The notes: generated from the letters alone by a model not told the origin. 64,000 nucleotides of DNA from Arbacia lixula (GCA_963669155.1 OZ022589.1:19573439-19637438), one strand, 5' to 3'. Counted from the stretch's first letter, positions 54,201 to 57,300 are shown. Translations and numbers: made by a program.

Positions 54201-56566
54201 GGACCTACATGTACATGAACATACATGTAATAAATGTTGGACACTGTACTAGTTCAATTATCCATTATTACACCTAACAATATGTACAAAATACATATAC
54301 CCAGGACTGATTTTATTTGCATATTGTATGAGTGCTAAAAAAACAGCCCACACTGTCTAGAACTGTACATAGTAAGTACATGTAGAACCTATGCCATACC
54401 AAAGGGATCAGAGCCAGTTCGTTGTACACACGCAGTATATCACTAGACCCAATGTAAACAATACATACATGTACATGCACTGTGTACAGGCTTACTCTGT
54501 ACCCAGCATGCAAATCATGCATACAAAGTACATTAAAAAAGTGCGGAATATGAATCGCTAATGTACAATATCGGTAGCTGCATACTACTAGTAATGTACA
54601 GCCAACTGTACATGTTCACTACAGTACATATGTACGTTCAGCTGCTCGGGTCATGTACATGTAGCTGAACATACAAGTACAGTGTACATGTATCCATGCA
54701 ATAAACATGTGCTGACAAACAAACACTTTCTTCTTTTTTAAAAAAAATGTTTAGCCATACACTCAATACTAGTAAGGATAGTGCGTTCCATCCTGTAAAT
54801 CCATAAATGAAAAGAAAAACTTCTTCTTCTGCTTTGTTTTATAAGTACAAAAATTGGTCTGAGGATAACGAATCATTCCATTTTTCAGAGTCTGCACAAA
54901 TCATTTCGAAATTTGCACTGTCAAAACTCAACTACTGTAGCTCATACATGGCATACGATTAGTATGTGCATTATGTATGTACATATGTACTTTGATAAAA
55001 CTACATATAGAACAGACACAAATATTTCCTGAGCATACGAAGTCTATGTTTACATTGTAAGTCTGAAGAACTGTTTGAATTGAATCATTCATCTTTTCAT
55101 ATTCAAATTATGATTCAAGCATCACCAATTTATCACTGAGTAAATCTTATCACATGCAGTTCATAGTAAATATAAGCTTAATGTGTATAGATGCTAAAGT
55201 ACACATGTACACATGTAAGTGTACAAGTTTTGTAGAGGAGGTCTACACTGTAGATCTTAAAGTCAGTGTGACTGCAGCTTTAAAGAGATTTCACAAATGT
55301 ATGTTTGTAAAACATCAAATCATAGTGACAAAATGAACAAAAAGCTACCATTTCATACAAGGTACATGATTTTGTGGTGACCATGCCCACGCCAAATATA
55401 TGCACCTTGACCATACACCACACTTCTTGTAGGCCCTACATCTCAACATACATTGTACATGTGCATTGCAGCTCTCAGTACCTGCTTCATGTATACATGT
55501 ACATGTACTGTATGCTTGTACTGTACATGCCGCAATGGAGTGTAGATCATCTAGACAAACAAATGTCAATTATTACAATGTTAACTTGCCTATTGATGGA
55601 TTTAGTATTATATTTCATTTGAGTTTTAATGTTTGCATCTAGTCACTACCAGTGCCATCTATACACAGAGTTTGGGCAACTCAATCTCAGTACGTACATA
55701 CATGTAGCAACATGTGTACTGTAGTAACTTTTGTTATCTGCCTGCACAAGAAATGTGTTTCTACCTTTTAAAGCTGATTTGGCCAAATTGTGTGTACAGA
55801 TGGTTCTGGTCAGTACCATATTTGACAATGTTTATCTCTCTTGAAAGGTAAACGGTAGGAAAATACTAGTGGAAAAGAGCTTTCACCTCCCCTGTGCTAT
55901 CTAGAATGTGTCCCAAGACTACACACAAGTACGTAATGTGAGAGGAAGTGTGCAACGACAATGAACTCTTCATGCTACTGTTGTCAGATTCAGGGCTGAA
56001 AGCATGAAGACCTGTTAGCCAACAGCTCACAATAATACTGCAAATGTATGAAATATAGCTGAATTACATTTGGACTATTATAGGATCGAGAGGTGAATTA
56101 TATCTTTAGGTTGAGCAAGATTTGGCCTGACATTGCCTGAACACAGTGCTAACCCTAACCGGGCCTTACCTTTAAGTTAAAGAGAGAGATGTCCTTATTA
56201 TACTTTAAGTTAAAGTTAATGGGATAAACTGTAAATAGATGTAAACCCTTACTAAGTTCCACTACACTGTAAAGCTTATCCTTTTCATTGTATACATGTA
56301 TGTATATCTCAGGGAGAATTGAGGGACGGCAAGGTTGAATATTGCCATTCAGGGACACCCACCCAACCTCTGTTGTTATAACATCAATCAATTATAGCTT
56401 ACCAATCTGTATTTCCTTCGCGGTGCTGTGCGACACTAAATCCAAAAAGACTTCCAGGTGGGCCTTCAAACTTCAATGGAGCTCTAAAATCGAAATTGAA
56501 TCCATAAGTAGTATCCAGCTGCAAAATTCCCAAAAGCAGCACAAACAATAGCGTAGTCCTGGCCAT
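1205..56566 (-). CDS. Integrin alpha subunit gene, 5' part (12 coding exons, incomplete)
   Basis: Span of the coding part visible here; exons are listed separately. Integrin alpha chains pair with a beta chain at the cell surface and bind matrix or cell ligands. Joined exons give 402 in-frame codons: a signal peptide (about residues 1-22), a mature N-terminus starting FNFDF, and FG-GAP blades 1 to 5 of the seven-bladed propeller. Visible hallmarks are [68 protein letters not shown] and [15 protein letters not shown]. Blades 2 and 3 join without an inserted I/A domain. Subfamily is unclear: ACAPR and EREPTGVC recall the RGD-binding alphaV/alpha5 group, whereas HCQAG and VMGAPGS recall alpha4/alpha9. 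Blades 6-7, thigh, calf, membrane and tail exons must lie left of position 1. Confidence 0.93.
1303..1766 (-). other. Integrin alpha intron 11
   Basis: A 464-nt intron mostly filled by a CT-rich run on the plus strand (about 1380-1740). On the transcribed strand this is GA-rich, so here the repeat does not serve as a pyrimidine tract. Confidence 0.85.
1380..1740. repeat. CT-rich microsatellite region
   Basis: Imperfect (CT)n with short CA inserts on the plus strand. It opens long low-complexity reading frames rich in Ser, Leu and Phe that are not genes. Confidence 0.9.
1767..1869 (-). CDS. Integrin alpha exon 11: blade 5 calcium loop
   Basis: Acceptor TCTCCCTAG|CGAAC. Encodes [20 protein letters not shown] and [10 protein letters not shown], matching ARFG...LGDLDQDGFND of blade 5; residues 362-370 form the calcium loop. 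The donor G|GTCAGA (1766-1765) is a poor consensus, unlike all the other donors here, but the protein join with exon 12 is exact. Phase 0 to phase 1. Confidence 0.92.
1870..2654 (-). other. Integrin alpha intron 10
   Basis: A 785-nt intron. More than half is the 44-bp minisatellite at 1946-2355; the rest is AT-rich with no visible feature. Confidence 0.85.
1946..2355. repeat. Minisatellite, unit about 44 bp, about 9 copies
   Basis: Repeated phrase CCTGAACAGTACTTAAAATG followed by AGGCTGTTCACACACAGTACTAAG, with one unit damaged by a T-run near 2090. Copies toward the right end are nearly identical, the left ones more diverged. Lies in integrin intron 10. Confidence 0.92.
2655..2757 (-). CDS. 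Integrin alpha exon 10: LDDLIVGAP segment
   Basis: Acceptor TGAAAG|CCTCG, donor CACCA|GTAAGT (2654-2653). Completes DVNGDGLDD and gives [11 protein letters not shown], then [13 protein letters not shown], the end of blade 4. The exact family motif is DGLDDLLVGAP...G.VYVYLQ. The CT-rich tract of intron 9 starts about 50 nt from the acceptor. Ends in phase 0. Confidence 0.94.
2758..3736 (-). other. Integrin alpha intron 9
   Basis: A 979-nt intron. The half nearest exon 10 is a GA-rich repeat on the plus strand (CT-rich in the transcript). The rest is AT-rich without visible features. Confidence 0.85.
2808..3232. repeat. GA-rich microsatellite with internal duplications
   Basis: (GA)n with GATA-like runs and a G-run at its right end. 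It contains larger duplications: GGTAGAAAGGAGGTGAGAGA recurs near 2840 and 2876, and TACAGAGAGAAAGAGTTTTG recurs near 2991 and 3151. It is CT-rich in the integrin transcript and lies about 50 nt before the exon 10 acceptor. Confidence 0.9.
3737..3843 (-). CDS. Integrin alpha exon 9: blade 3 to blade 4
   Basis: Acceptor GTTTAG|GTGTCC, donor GACGG|GTAAGT (3736-3735). Encodes [18 protein letters not shown], then [22 protein letters not shown] (residues 296-301) starts the calcium-binding loop of blade 4, completed by exon 10. Ends in phase 2. Confidence 0.94.
3844..4436 (-). other. Integrin alpha intron 8
   Basis: A 593-nt intron; positions 4035-4385 are the GAT-rich repeat listed next, the remainder is plain AT-rich sequence. 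Confidence 0.85.
4035..4385. repeat. GAT/GAA-rich imperfect repeat
   Basis: Phrases such as GAAGATATTGATGATAATGG and AGGATGAAGATA recur with drifting spacing. Looks like an eroded minisatellite of a GAT-rich unit, inside intron 8. Confidence 0.75.
4437..4525 (-). CDS. Integrin alpha exon 8: propeller blade 3
   Basis: Acceptor CTTCCAG|GCTTC, donor TCG|GTAAGA (4436-4435). Encodes [20 protein letters not shown] and then [10 protein letters not shown]. This is the GYSVAVGDF...GVPRG...LG motif of blade 3. It carries DFNNDGVED, a full calcium-binding-style loop at residues 243-251. PRGDS occurs at the usual PRG position. CT-rich repeat abuts the acceptor. Phase 1 to 0. Confidence 0.94.
4540..4920. 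repeat. GA-rich microsatellite at the exon 8 acceptor
   Basis: Long imperfect (GA)n with G-runs on the plus strand, so (CT)n in the transcript. It begins within about 15-25 nt of the exon 8 acceptor and so supplies its pyrimidine tract. Confidence 0.9.
5985..6168 (+). repeat. Dispersed repeat, copy 1
   Basis: Shares phrases with the reverse complement of 11878-12075: TTGTGTCTATGGGAATTTTAGGG-like text, AACATTTTCCAGGGCTTTT and AGCATTTCGGGGGC. Both copies are in intron 7, in opposite orientation, and can pair. Family not recognised. Confidence 0.8.
8245..8700. repeat. Minisatellite, unit about 54 bp, about 9 copies
   Basis: GTGACCAGCTAGCTTGCAAG-like phrases start near 8251, 8281, 8334, 8386, 8423, 8480, 8534, 8588 and 8640. 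Units near 8480-8590 are almost identical at 54 bp, and the outer units are shorter or diverged. In integrin intron 7. Confidence 0.9.
11878..12075 (-). repeat. Dispersed repeat, copy 2 (inverted)
   Basis: The reverse complement matches 5985-6168 over about 180 nt with scattered changes and a few indels. Family not recognised. Confidence 0.8.
12164..12250 (-). CDS. Integrin alpha exon 7: GQVYAQ to FDNSYQ
   Basis: Acceptor GGGCAG|GTCAAG, donor CAAG|GTAAGA (12163-12162). Starts [10 protein letters not shown] and ends AVFDNSYQ, matching the FDDSYLG motif that begins blade 3. In RGD-binding vertebrate integrins an aspartate of this motif contacts the ligand arginine; here an aspartate is kept (FDNSY). 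The loop between the two motifs is shorter than I recall for alphaV and alpha5. Phase 1 to phase 1. Confidence 0.92.
13740..13840 (+). repeat. Dispersed repeat fragment (CTTTTGCAAATGGG family)
   Basis: ATTGTTAGGTTATACAGCCG, then CCGATTCCTTCTATGTTTCA, then CTTTTGCAAATGGGCTCCCC. The same order of phrases is found at 22625-22690 and 40825-40895. Confidence 0.65.
13882..14370. mobile_element. TTAA-flanked foldback element, copy 1
   Basis: Begins TTAAAGGGGAAGTTCACCC and ends with the near inverted counterpart GTGGAATTTCCCTTGAA. Internal phrases CATGTGCGAG and TTTTTGTCAAAACCTTCACT match the better-preserved copy at 19684-20180. Its long reading frames on both strands are repeat-derived. Confidence 0.75.
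14830..15040. repeat. Short-palindrome-rich stretch
   Basis: ATCGATCG, CAATTG and GATCAATTGATC-like words recur on both strands together with TACGATCG and ATTGCAAG. Probably a decayed foldback element, but no clear ends were found. Confidence 0.4.
15083..15131 (-). CDS. Integrin alpha exon 6: VMGAPGSYY segment
   Basis: A 49-nt exon. Acceptor TTGCAG|GATAAC, donor CAAG|GTACAG (15082-15081). Encodes [16 protein letters not shown] and the first base of a glycine, matching the blade 2 (LGGPGSYYWQG) motif of the family. It joins exon 7 in phase, so there is no room for an I/A domain here. Confidence 0.92.
15132..16193 (-). other. Integrin alpha intron 5
   Basis: A 1.06-kb intron. Positions 15721-16150 are an inverted-repeat element; 15132-15720 are AT-rich with no recognised feature. 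Confidence 0.8.
15721..16150. mobile_element. Inverted-repeat (MITE-like) element, about 430 bp
   Basis: The left arm has CCAATTTGGTGGAT, GGTGCACCACC and TGCAGCGGACAGCC; the right arm carries their reverse complements, GGCTGTCCGCTGCA, GGTGGCGCACTGTA and ATCCACCAATT. No coding capacity. It starts about 43 nt past the exon 5 donor in transcript order. Confidence 0.8.
16194..16258 (-). CDS. Integrin alpha exon 5: HCQAGFSA segment
   Basis: Acceptor CTGCAG|CGGACC, donor AAG|GTAAGC (16193-16192). Encodes [21 protein letters not shown], equivalent to the conserved G.CQ.GFS of integrin alpha. The HCQAG form is closer to alpha4/alpha9 than to the CQGG of alphaV/alpha5. Upstream in the transcript the acceptor is followed directly by about 570 nt of CT-rich repeat. 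Ends in phase 0. Confidence 0.92.
16262..16834. repeat. GA-rich microsatellite at the exon 5 acceptor
   Basis: About 570 nt of imperfect GA/GGA repeat on the plus strand ending in a pure (GA)n run at 16790-16834. In the transcript it is an uninterrupted pyrimidine-rich tract that runs right into the exon 5 acceptor. A (G)13 run lies near 16528. Confidence 0.92.
17247..17585. mobile_element. TTAA-family foldback element, truncated copy
   Basis: TCAAAGGGAAAGTTAAATTG resembles the family end, followed by ATATCGGTGAAGGTTTGACT and AAAGGATAAAAAAGTTGTGA as in the copies at 19684 and 26573. The right end is missing or too diverged. Confidence 0.6.
18650..18772. mobile_element. TTAA-family foldback element, 3' fragment
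   Basis: Contains TAACTTTCTTATTCCTTGAC, GGATTTTCGTCAAACCGTCA and ends CAGGGTGAACTATCCTTTTA, as in the right arm of 19684-20180. It ends about 30 nt past exon 4 in transcript order. Confidence 0.75.
18801..18933 (-). CDS. Integrin alpha exon 4: ACAPRLVW to PC
   Basis: Acceptor CCTGCAG|GCC, donor GATC|GTAAGT (18800-18799). Encodes [21 protein letters not shown] and SNFSPCQTT. The three cysteines sit where blade 2 of integrin alpha chains carries disulfides, and NFS is a possible N-glycosylation site. Phase 0 to phase 1. Confidence 0.94.
19010..19172 (-). repeat. Dispersed repeat (TACAAATAAAGAATGTGACA family), copy 1
   Basis: Nearly identical over about 150 nt to 25727-25883. Shared phrases are CAATTGGAAATT, TTTACATTGATACAAATAAA, ACACAAGGTACATATAAACA and ATTCTAAAGGATACATGAT. 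The low divergence suggests a fairly recent duplication. Possibly a retrotransposon 3' end; the strand given is a guess. Confidence 0.85.
19278..19366 (+). repeat. Dispersed repeat fragment (GATTAGTCTACTGCAGCC family)
   Basis: GATTAGTCTACTGCAGCCAG then ACCTGTTTATTGACTATTGT and AATGCCCAACAGCCTGG. Related stretches lie at 25256-25350 and 28530-28622. Confidence 0.7.
19442..19518 (-). CDS. Integrin alpha exon 3: SNQWFGATV segment
   Basis: Acceptor TTCACAG|GTAGC joins in phase to G99. The product contains [19 protein letters not shown], the conserved start of blade 2; NGT is a possible N-glycosylation site. Donor TTG|GTAAGT (19441-19440), phase 0. A short exon of 77 nt. Confidence 0.93.
19684..20180. 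mobile_element. TTAA-flanked foldback element, best copy (497 bp)
   Basis: Begins TTAAAGGGATAGTTCACCC and ends with the exact reverse complement GGGTGAACTATCCCTTTAA, followed inward by matching CTGAAATTATTTTGGTTTCA and its inverted partner. The TTAA border matches the target site of piggyBac-type elements, but no transposase is encoded, so it would be a non-autonomous (MITE-like) copy. The whole element can fold into a long hairpin. Confidence 0.88.
20554..20633. repeat. (CA)n microsatellite
   Basis: About 80 nt of CACACA with a few T or G interruptions. Confidence 0.95.
20737..20971. mobile_element. Foldback family A, copy 1 (TA-flanked MITE)
   Basis: Starts TA-CACTACAGCTCAAAG and ends CTTTGAGCTGTAGTG-TA, with arms over 100 nt long that carry GGGAAAGGGAAGAAAGGGAA and ATATTTTGTCCAG on one side and their complements on the other. 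The TA border suggests Tc1/mariner-type mobilisation. No coding capacity. Confidence 0.9.
21375..21430. repeat. Foldback fragment related to 46943-47166
   Basis: CAGACTGGGTTGTGTTTGCA then AGCATAGGCTAGGCTGTGAG, matching the right arm of the foldback at 46943-47166. Confidence 0.55.
22430..22700 (+). repeat. Dispersed repeat (CTTTTGCAAATGG family), copy
   Basis: GTGCATGCATTCAATG at the left, then CATTACCTTTAGGGTCCTCT, CCGATTCCTACCGAG and CTTTTGCAAATGGAC at the right. Same order of landmarks as 40620-40900, with considerable divergence. Confidence 0.6.
23322..23432. mobile_element. TTAA-family foldback element, fragment next to exon 2
   Basis: AACTCTGTTATCCTTTGAC and TTTCTTTCATGTTTCTGCTT match the 3' half of the family. 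It ends about 30 nt past the exon 2 donor in transcript order. Confidence 0.6.
23461..23591 (-). CDS. Integrin alpha exon 2: propeller blade 1
   Basis: Acceptor TTCCAG|GGCACT completes W55 and gives ALIGAPEAQ, the blade 1 WxLVGAP motif. Then comes GGAVYKCP, and [11 protein letters not shown], with the cysteine pair typical of this region in integrin alpha chains. Donor G|GTGAGC at 23460-23459, phase 1. The exon is separated from exon 1 by the 32.8-kb intron 1; the W split codon and motif continuity make the join convincing. Confidence 0.93.
23752..23986. mobile_element. Foldback family A, copy 2
   Basis: Starts TA-CACTACAGCTCAAAGG and ends with a slightly damaged arm (CCTTAGTG-TA). The left arm has an added GGGAAGAAA unit. 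The element begins 160 nt from the exon 2 acceptor, within intron 1. Confidence 0.88.
25090..25350. repeat. Foldback-like dispersed repeat, copy (GGCTAGCCTTGCTC family)
   Basis: Begins GGCTAGCCTTGCTCCCAGTC, and later has CTGCAGCCAAACTTGTTTAT and AAAATTGTCCATTGCCTG. Same layout as 28395-28622; the right end matches 19278-19366. Confidence 0.65.
25605..25640. repeat. Poly(T)-poly(G) run
   Basis: About 22 T followed by about 13 G. Run length may be affected by sequencing error. Confidence 0.9.
25727..25883 (-). repeat. Dispersed repeat (TACAAATAAAGAATGTGACA family), copy 2
   Basis: Partner of 19010-19172 with the same orientation and only a few differences over 150 nt. Strand as for copy 1. 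Confidence 0.85.
26573..26930. mobile_element. TTAA-family foldback element, diverged copy
   Basis: TTAAAGGGAGAATCGATCCTG, then AACATATTCGTTAGGGTCTA and CTTGTGAGGTACTCTGCAAT, corresponding to the left half of 19684-20180. The right half is lost after about 26900. Confidence 0.65.
27023..27359. mobile_element. Foldback family GTTTCACCAAGC, copy 1
   Basis: Left end GTTTCACCAAGCAGTTCATA, right end TTACGAACAGCTTGGTGAAA followed by CAGCCCC; both ends carry a G- or C-run. Inner phrases CTTCTTGTGCTAAAT and its inverted partner AGCACAAGAAAGGG also pair. Same family as 39752-40056. Confidence 0.85.
27844..27861. repeat. Poly(G) run
   Basis: About 16-17 G in a row; length uncertain. Confidence 0.9.
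27976..28118. mobile_element. Foldback family TGGGCCCCGTTGCATAAAAC, diverged copy
   Basis: CTGGGCTCTGTTGCATAAAA at the left, GTTACCATGGTAGTTACCAT in the centre, and AAGTTTTAGGCAATAGGGCC at the right. Matches the better copy at 49140-49307. Confidence 0.75.
28395..28622. repeat. Foldback-like dispersed repeat, second copy (GGCTAGCCTTGCTC family)
   Basis: GGTAGCCTTGCTCTCAGGCT at the left, GATTAGTCTACTGCAGCCAG and CAAACAGTCTGGAAATTAGG at the right. The two ends are imperfect complements (AGCCT...CTC / GGCTAAT). Confidence 0.65.
29016..29241. mobile_element. Foldback family A, copy 3
   Basis: TA-CACTCCAACTCAAAGG at the left and CCTTTGAGTTGTAGTG-TA at the right; long complementary arms as in copy 1. 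The centre CAATACTTCAGCCAAAAAGC lies between arms that contain TTCAGCATGAAACA and its complement. Confidence 0.92.
29505..30275. repeat. Minisatellite, unit about 21 bp, irregular
   Basis: GTATGAACAGGGTATTGGTCT-like units repeat with varying gaps over about 770 nt. The clean 21-bp part (about 29590-29760) opens frames on both strands because the unit is a multiple of three; these are not genes. Confidence 0.9.
30562..30582. repeat. Poly(C) run
   Basis: About 18 C in a row followed by TTTCC; length uncertain. Confidence 0.9.
30753..30981. mobile_element. Foldback family A, copy 4 (best ends)
   Basis: TA-CACTCCAGCTCAAAGG and CCTTTGAGCTGGAGTG-TA are perfect inverted ends. The arms also include AATTGGCATAGGGAAAGGGA and complement. 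The core has GATGCTTTTTAGGCTAAAGCATCG, itself a small hairpin (quoted in two parts: GATGCTTT and AAAGCATC). Confidence 0.94.
31000..33060. other. Intron 1 segment with no recognised feature
   Basis: About 2 kb of ordinary AT-rich sequence without clear repeats, RNA genes or exon-like frames. Confidence 0.6.
33062..33210. repeat. C-run, (CT)n and (GT)n microsatellites
   Basis: A C-run, then a short (CT)n, then about 100 nt of TGTGTG with TATG interruptions. Confidence 0.93.
33609..33702. repeat. Two-copy tandem duplication with long G-runs
   Basis: Two copies of a G-run of 20 or more G followed by the identical 26-nt text that starts CTTTTGATCGCGAGG and ends ACTCAAGC (33629-33654 and 33677-33702). 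Confidence 0.92.
33710..34890. other. Intron 1 segment with no recognised feature
   Basis: Unique-looking sequence, with no repeat ends or exon signatures that I could identify. Confidence 0.5.
34895..35225 (+). mobile_element. tRNA-derived SINE
   Basis: The head looks like a tRNA: box A-like TGGTATAATGG, box B GGTTCGAGCCC, and ends GGCACTG / CCAGTGC that pair. A tRNA-unrelated body follows, including TGAGCGCTTTGGAAC and AGAGCGCTATATATTAAAGC, typical of marine-animal SINE 3' ends, and an ATT-rich tail at 35205-35225. The tail and body make a retroposed SINE likelier than a working tRNA gene. Confidence 0.8.
35230..36350. other. Intron 1 segment with no recognised feature
   Basis: No repeat, RNA gene or exon recognised. 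Confidence 0.5.
36355..36414. repeat. (CA)n microsatellite
   Basis: Two CA runs separated by CTATCCTATACAT. Confidence 0.94.
36535..36672. repeat. (CT)n microsatellite
   Basis: Nearly uninterrupted CT/TC repeat with TTTC inserts; opens Ser/Leu-rich false frames. Confidence 0.94.
36835..37150. repeat. Cluster of C-run, CA and CT microsatellites
   Basis: Several short repeat blocks: a C-run and CA at 36838-36873, mixed CT/CA at 36905-36970, and C-run plus CT at 37032-37092. Confidence 0.88.
37320..39570. other. Intron 1 segment with no recognised feature
   Basis: About 2.2 kb without identifiable repeats or genes apart from a short CA run near 38547. Confidence 0.5.
39583..39625. repeat. Poly(T)-poly(G) run
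   Basis: About 32 T followed by about 11 G, similar in order to 25605-25640. Confidence 0.92.
39752..40056. mobile_element. Foldback family GTTTCACCAAGC, copy 2
   Basis: Left end GGTGTTTCACCAAGCTGTTCG, read as inverted in the right end CGAACAGCTTGGTGAAACACC. The next inner blocks AACGACTGGTGATCCCTTCT and GGTAACCAGTCGTTCG also pair. No coding capacity. Confidence 0.9.
40620..40900 (+). repeat. Dispersed repeat (CTTTTGCAAATGG family), copy
   Basis: CATGCGTTCAATTTGGGTAT on the left and GTTAGGGTATACTGCTGATT, then CTTTTGCAAATGGGACACCC on the right; landmarks as in 22430-22700. Confidence 0.6.
41100..41540. other. Intron 1 segment with no recognised feature
   Basis: Contains a G-run near 41189 and an A/T-rich stretch; nothing else seen. 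Confidence 0.5.
41555..41945. repeat. Minisatellite, unit about 35-50 bp, about 8 copies
   Basis: Repeats of TTAGCGCAATGCCCTGACCA followed by TGCTATATAGACC and AAGCTATATAGA, with units of unequal length. Opens a repetitive minus-strand frame that is not a gene. Confidence 0.9.
42236..42398. mobile_element. Foldback family GTTTCACCAAGC, truncated copy with homopolymer runs
   Basis: AAAATCATGGAGAATCTGAT and GAACAGCTTGGTGAATACCCC match the right half of the copy at 39752-40056 . A G-run of about 23, a T-run of about 18 and a C-run of about 17 interrupt it. Confidence 0.7.
42690..42815 (+). mobile_element. Probable non-LTR retrotransposon 3' end, copy 1
   Basis: CATGTTGTGTTATATG, GGGCCCCCTGGTAGAACAGT, then GGGCTACCCTGGGTAAATAA and an AATAA-rich tail. 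The same text occurs at 61700-61815. GGGCTACCCTGGGTAAATAA-like ends with short A-rich repeats are common at the 3' ends of CR1-like elements; no reverse transcriptase is left. Confidence 0.75.
44237..44431 (-). pseudogene. Orphan open frame, possible exon or pseudogene fragment
   Basis: A 64-codon frame with ordinary amino-acid composition ([20 protein letters not shown] at the start, [13 protein letters not shown] before the stop). It is not built from a simple repeat. I do not recognise the family, and no good splice acceptor lies at its upstream end, where it runs into a foldback element. May be chance. Confidence 0.25.
44468..44842. mobile_element. Inverted-repeat element, GC-rich (about 375 bp)
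   Basis: Left end GTGAGCTTTCGTTATGAGGA then CGGACGG; right end CGTCCGCGGGGCTATAACGA then AAGCTCCC. Only about 25 nt at each end pair. Inside it is richer in G+C than the surrounding sequence. Open frames on the minus strand inside it have no known motifs. Confidence 0.65.
46943..47166. mobile_element. Foldback element AGCCTAGG...CCTAGGCT
   Basis: Left arm AGGTCCTAGGCTGTGAGGTG, ACACAGCCCAGTCTGTTA, AACTATGTCTGGTAAG; right arm carries TAACAGACTGGGTTGTGTC, CTCACAGCCTAG and AGTACCTAGGCT. The outer 60-70 nt on each side are complementary. A fragment lies at 21375-21430. Confidence 0.85.
47770..47790. repeat. Poly(C) run
   Basis: About 19 C in a row; length uncertain. Confidence 0.9.
48964..49078. 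mobile_element. Foldback family TGGGCCCCGTTGCATAAAAC, partial copy
   Basis: TTTTGCATAATTTGCTACCA, TTGATTGGCTGTCGAGCGAT and CATGGTAGTCACC match the left part and centre of the adjacent full copy at 49140-49307. Confidence 0.7.
49140..49307. mobile_element. Foldback family TGGGCCCCGTTGCATAAAAC, best copy
   Basis: Perfect inverted ends: TGGGCCCCGTTGCATAAAAC and GTTTTATGCAACGGGGCCCA, with a shorter internal palindrome around TTACCATGGTAGTTACCAT. 168 bp, no coding capacity; MITE-like. Confidence 0.92.
50540..50765. repeat. GA/GT-rich low-complexity stretch
   Basis: Purine-rich with (GT)n and a G-run near 50638-50648; gives Pro/Ser/Leu-rich false frames on the minus strand. Confidence 0.75.
51219..51272. 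repeat. (GT)n microsatellite with G-run
   Basis: About 38 nt of GTGTGT, then GGTTA and about 11 G. Confidence 0.95.
51849..52758. mobile_element. Terminal-inverted-repeat element, 910 bp
   Basis: Ends TAGGCCCGTTCACACACA and TGTGTGTGAACGGGCCTA are perfect inverted repeats. The subterminal regions are full of ATCGCGATT-like words that pair across the element (AATCGCGATC and GATCGCGATT). No transposase frame was seen; probably non-autonomous. Nested in the larger inverted repeat 51574-54055. Confidence 0.9.
53154..53557 (+). other. Unassigned open frames inside the inverted repeat
   Basis: Two overlapping frames (53154-53381 and 53354-53557). The first ends [20 protein letters not shown], a fairly protein-like stretch. 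No known domain; perhaps a degraded protein of the transposon. Just to the right is a small hairpin: AGAGGTTTTGGGCAAAG near 53571 and TTCTGCCCAAAACCTCT near 53726. Confidence 0.25.
54100..55700. repeat. TACATGTA-rich region
   Basis: TACATGTA/ACATGTAC words occur unusually often over this stretch (for example near 54192, 54211, 54590, 54650, 54660, 55195, 55450 and 55495), as well as at 50985-51000 and 51290-51490. Not a regular tandem array. Confidence 0.6.
56403..56566 (-). CDS. Integrin alpha exon 1: signal peptide and N-terminus
   Basis: Encodes residues 1-54 and two bases of W55. Residues 5-16 form a hydrophobic core, with likely cleavage after TTYG so that the mature chain starts FNFDF, as integrin alpha chains usually do. 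[14 protein letters not shown] is the start of FG-GAP blade 1. The donor is G|GTAAGC (GT at 56402-56401). I chose the ATG at 56566 because it sits directly before the hydrophobic core, but another in-frame ATG at 56617 has an A at -3 and would add 17 residues; it could be the true start. Phase 2 donor. Confidence 0.9.
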
Positions 56567-57300
56567 GAGTAGGCCCGTACCACCCCGGCAAGTGTGGCTA
56601 CCGCTCGCTGGAAACATTTTTAGGACTCGGAGCAGTGGGGTGCGTAGTGCAGTGCAGAGTATACTCCCCGATCTTGTCTCCTTAGCATCCGCGTCTCAAA
56701 CCTCTTCCACTTGTTCCTACCCGATCACTAATAAGATATCCTTCAGTTTCCCTGGCTGAGTGGAAGCGTTAATCAACAAGTTACTCAAGACTGTCACACA
56801 TGCGACACGTTTGTAAAATGTGACTGATGAGAAGAAATTATCCCAAAGTTGCGGTCGTCCCTCCACTCGAAGCTCATACGCATCCGGAAGCTAACTCACA
56901 GAACAGTACGCTACATGTATAGCGCTAGCGCACGTTATGAAGGGGGCACACACACATTGGGAAAAATGGTCCGCACCCCCGACGACGCGATCCGATTGCT
57001 GAAATTCCACCCGCCCGCTTGCGCCCGCACCGCCGAGCCGCACTAAAAACGATATACGAGTCTGATTTTGTCCACACACATCAATTAATGTGCTCAGAGA
57101 AGATTTAGAAAAATAAAGATTGAACATTGGCTTCTTCAAAATATCATTTTGCGTTTCCCAACATCTATTCGACGCAATGACATTAATTTATTTTGTCTAT
57201 TCCTAAATTTCACGAGTGCGAGTGTGCGTCGGGTGGGGGCGGGGCCGGGGACCATCGTGTTTTGGAGCGTGCGCGCGCTGTGTGCATAGGCCGAAAAATG
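56567..57300 (-). promoter_or_regulatory. Presumed integrin alpha promoter and 5' UTR
   Basis: Lies directly upstream of the integrin start codon. It is richer in CpG than the flanking DNA and has a GC-box-like stretch (GGTGGGGGCGGGGCCGGGG, 57232-57250) and a GCGCGCGC run near 57270. No clear TATA box. The transcription start and any non-coding first exon cannot be placed from sequence alone. Confidence 0.35.

Larger units (their letters stand above)
23592..56402 (-). other. Integrin alpha intron 1 (32.8 kb)
   Basis: No convincing gene was found inside it on either strand. It is packed with mobile elements and tandem repeats: family A copies 2-4, TTAA-family and GTTTCACC-family foldbacks, a SINE, two minisatellites, a 2.5-kb inverted repeat, and numerous microsatellites. 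First introns of such genes often contain enhancers, but nothing in the sequence alone lets me place one. Confidence 0.8.
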
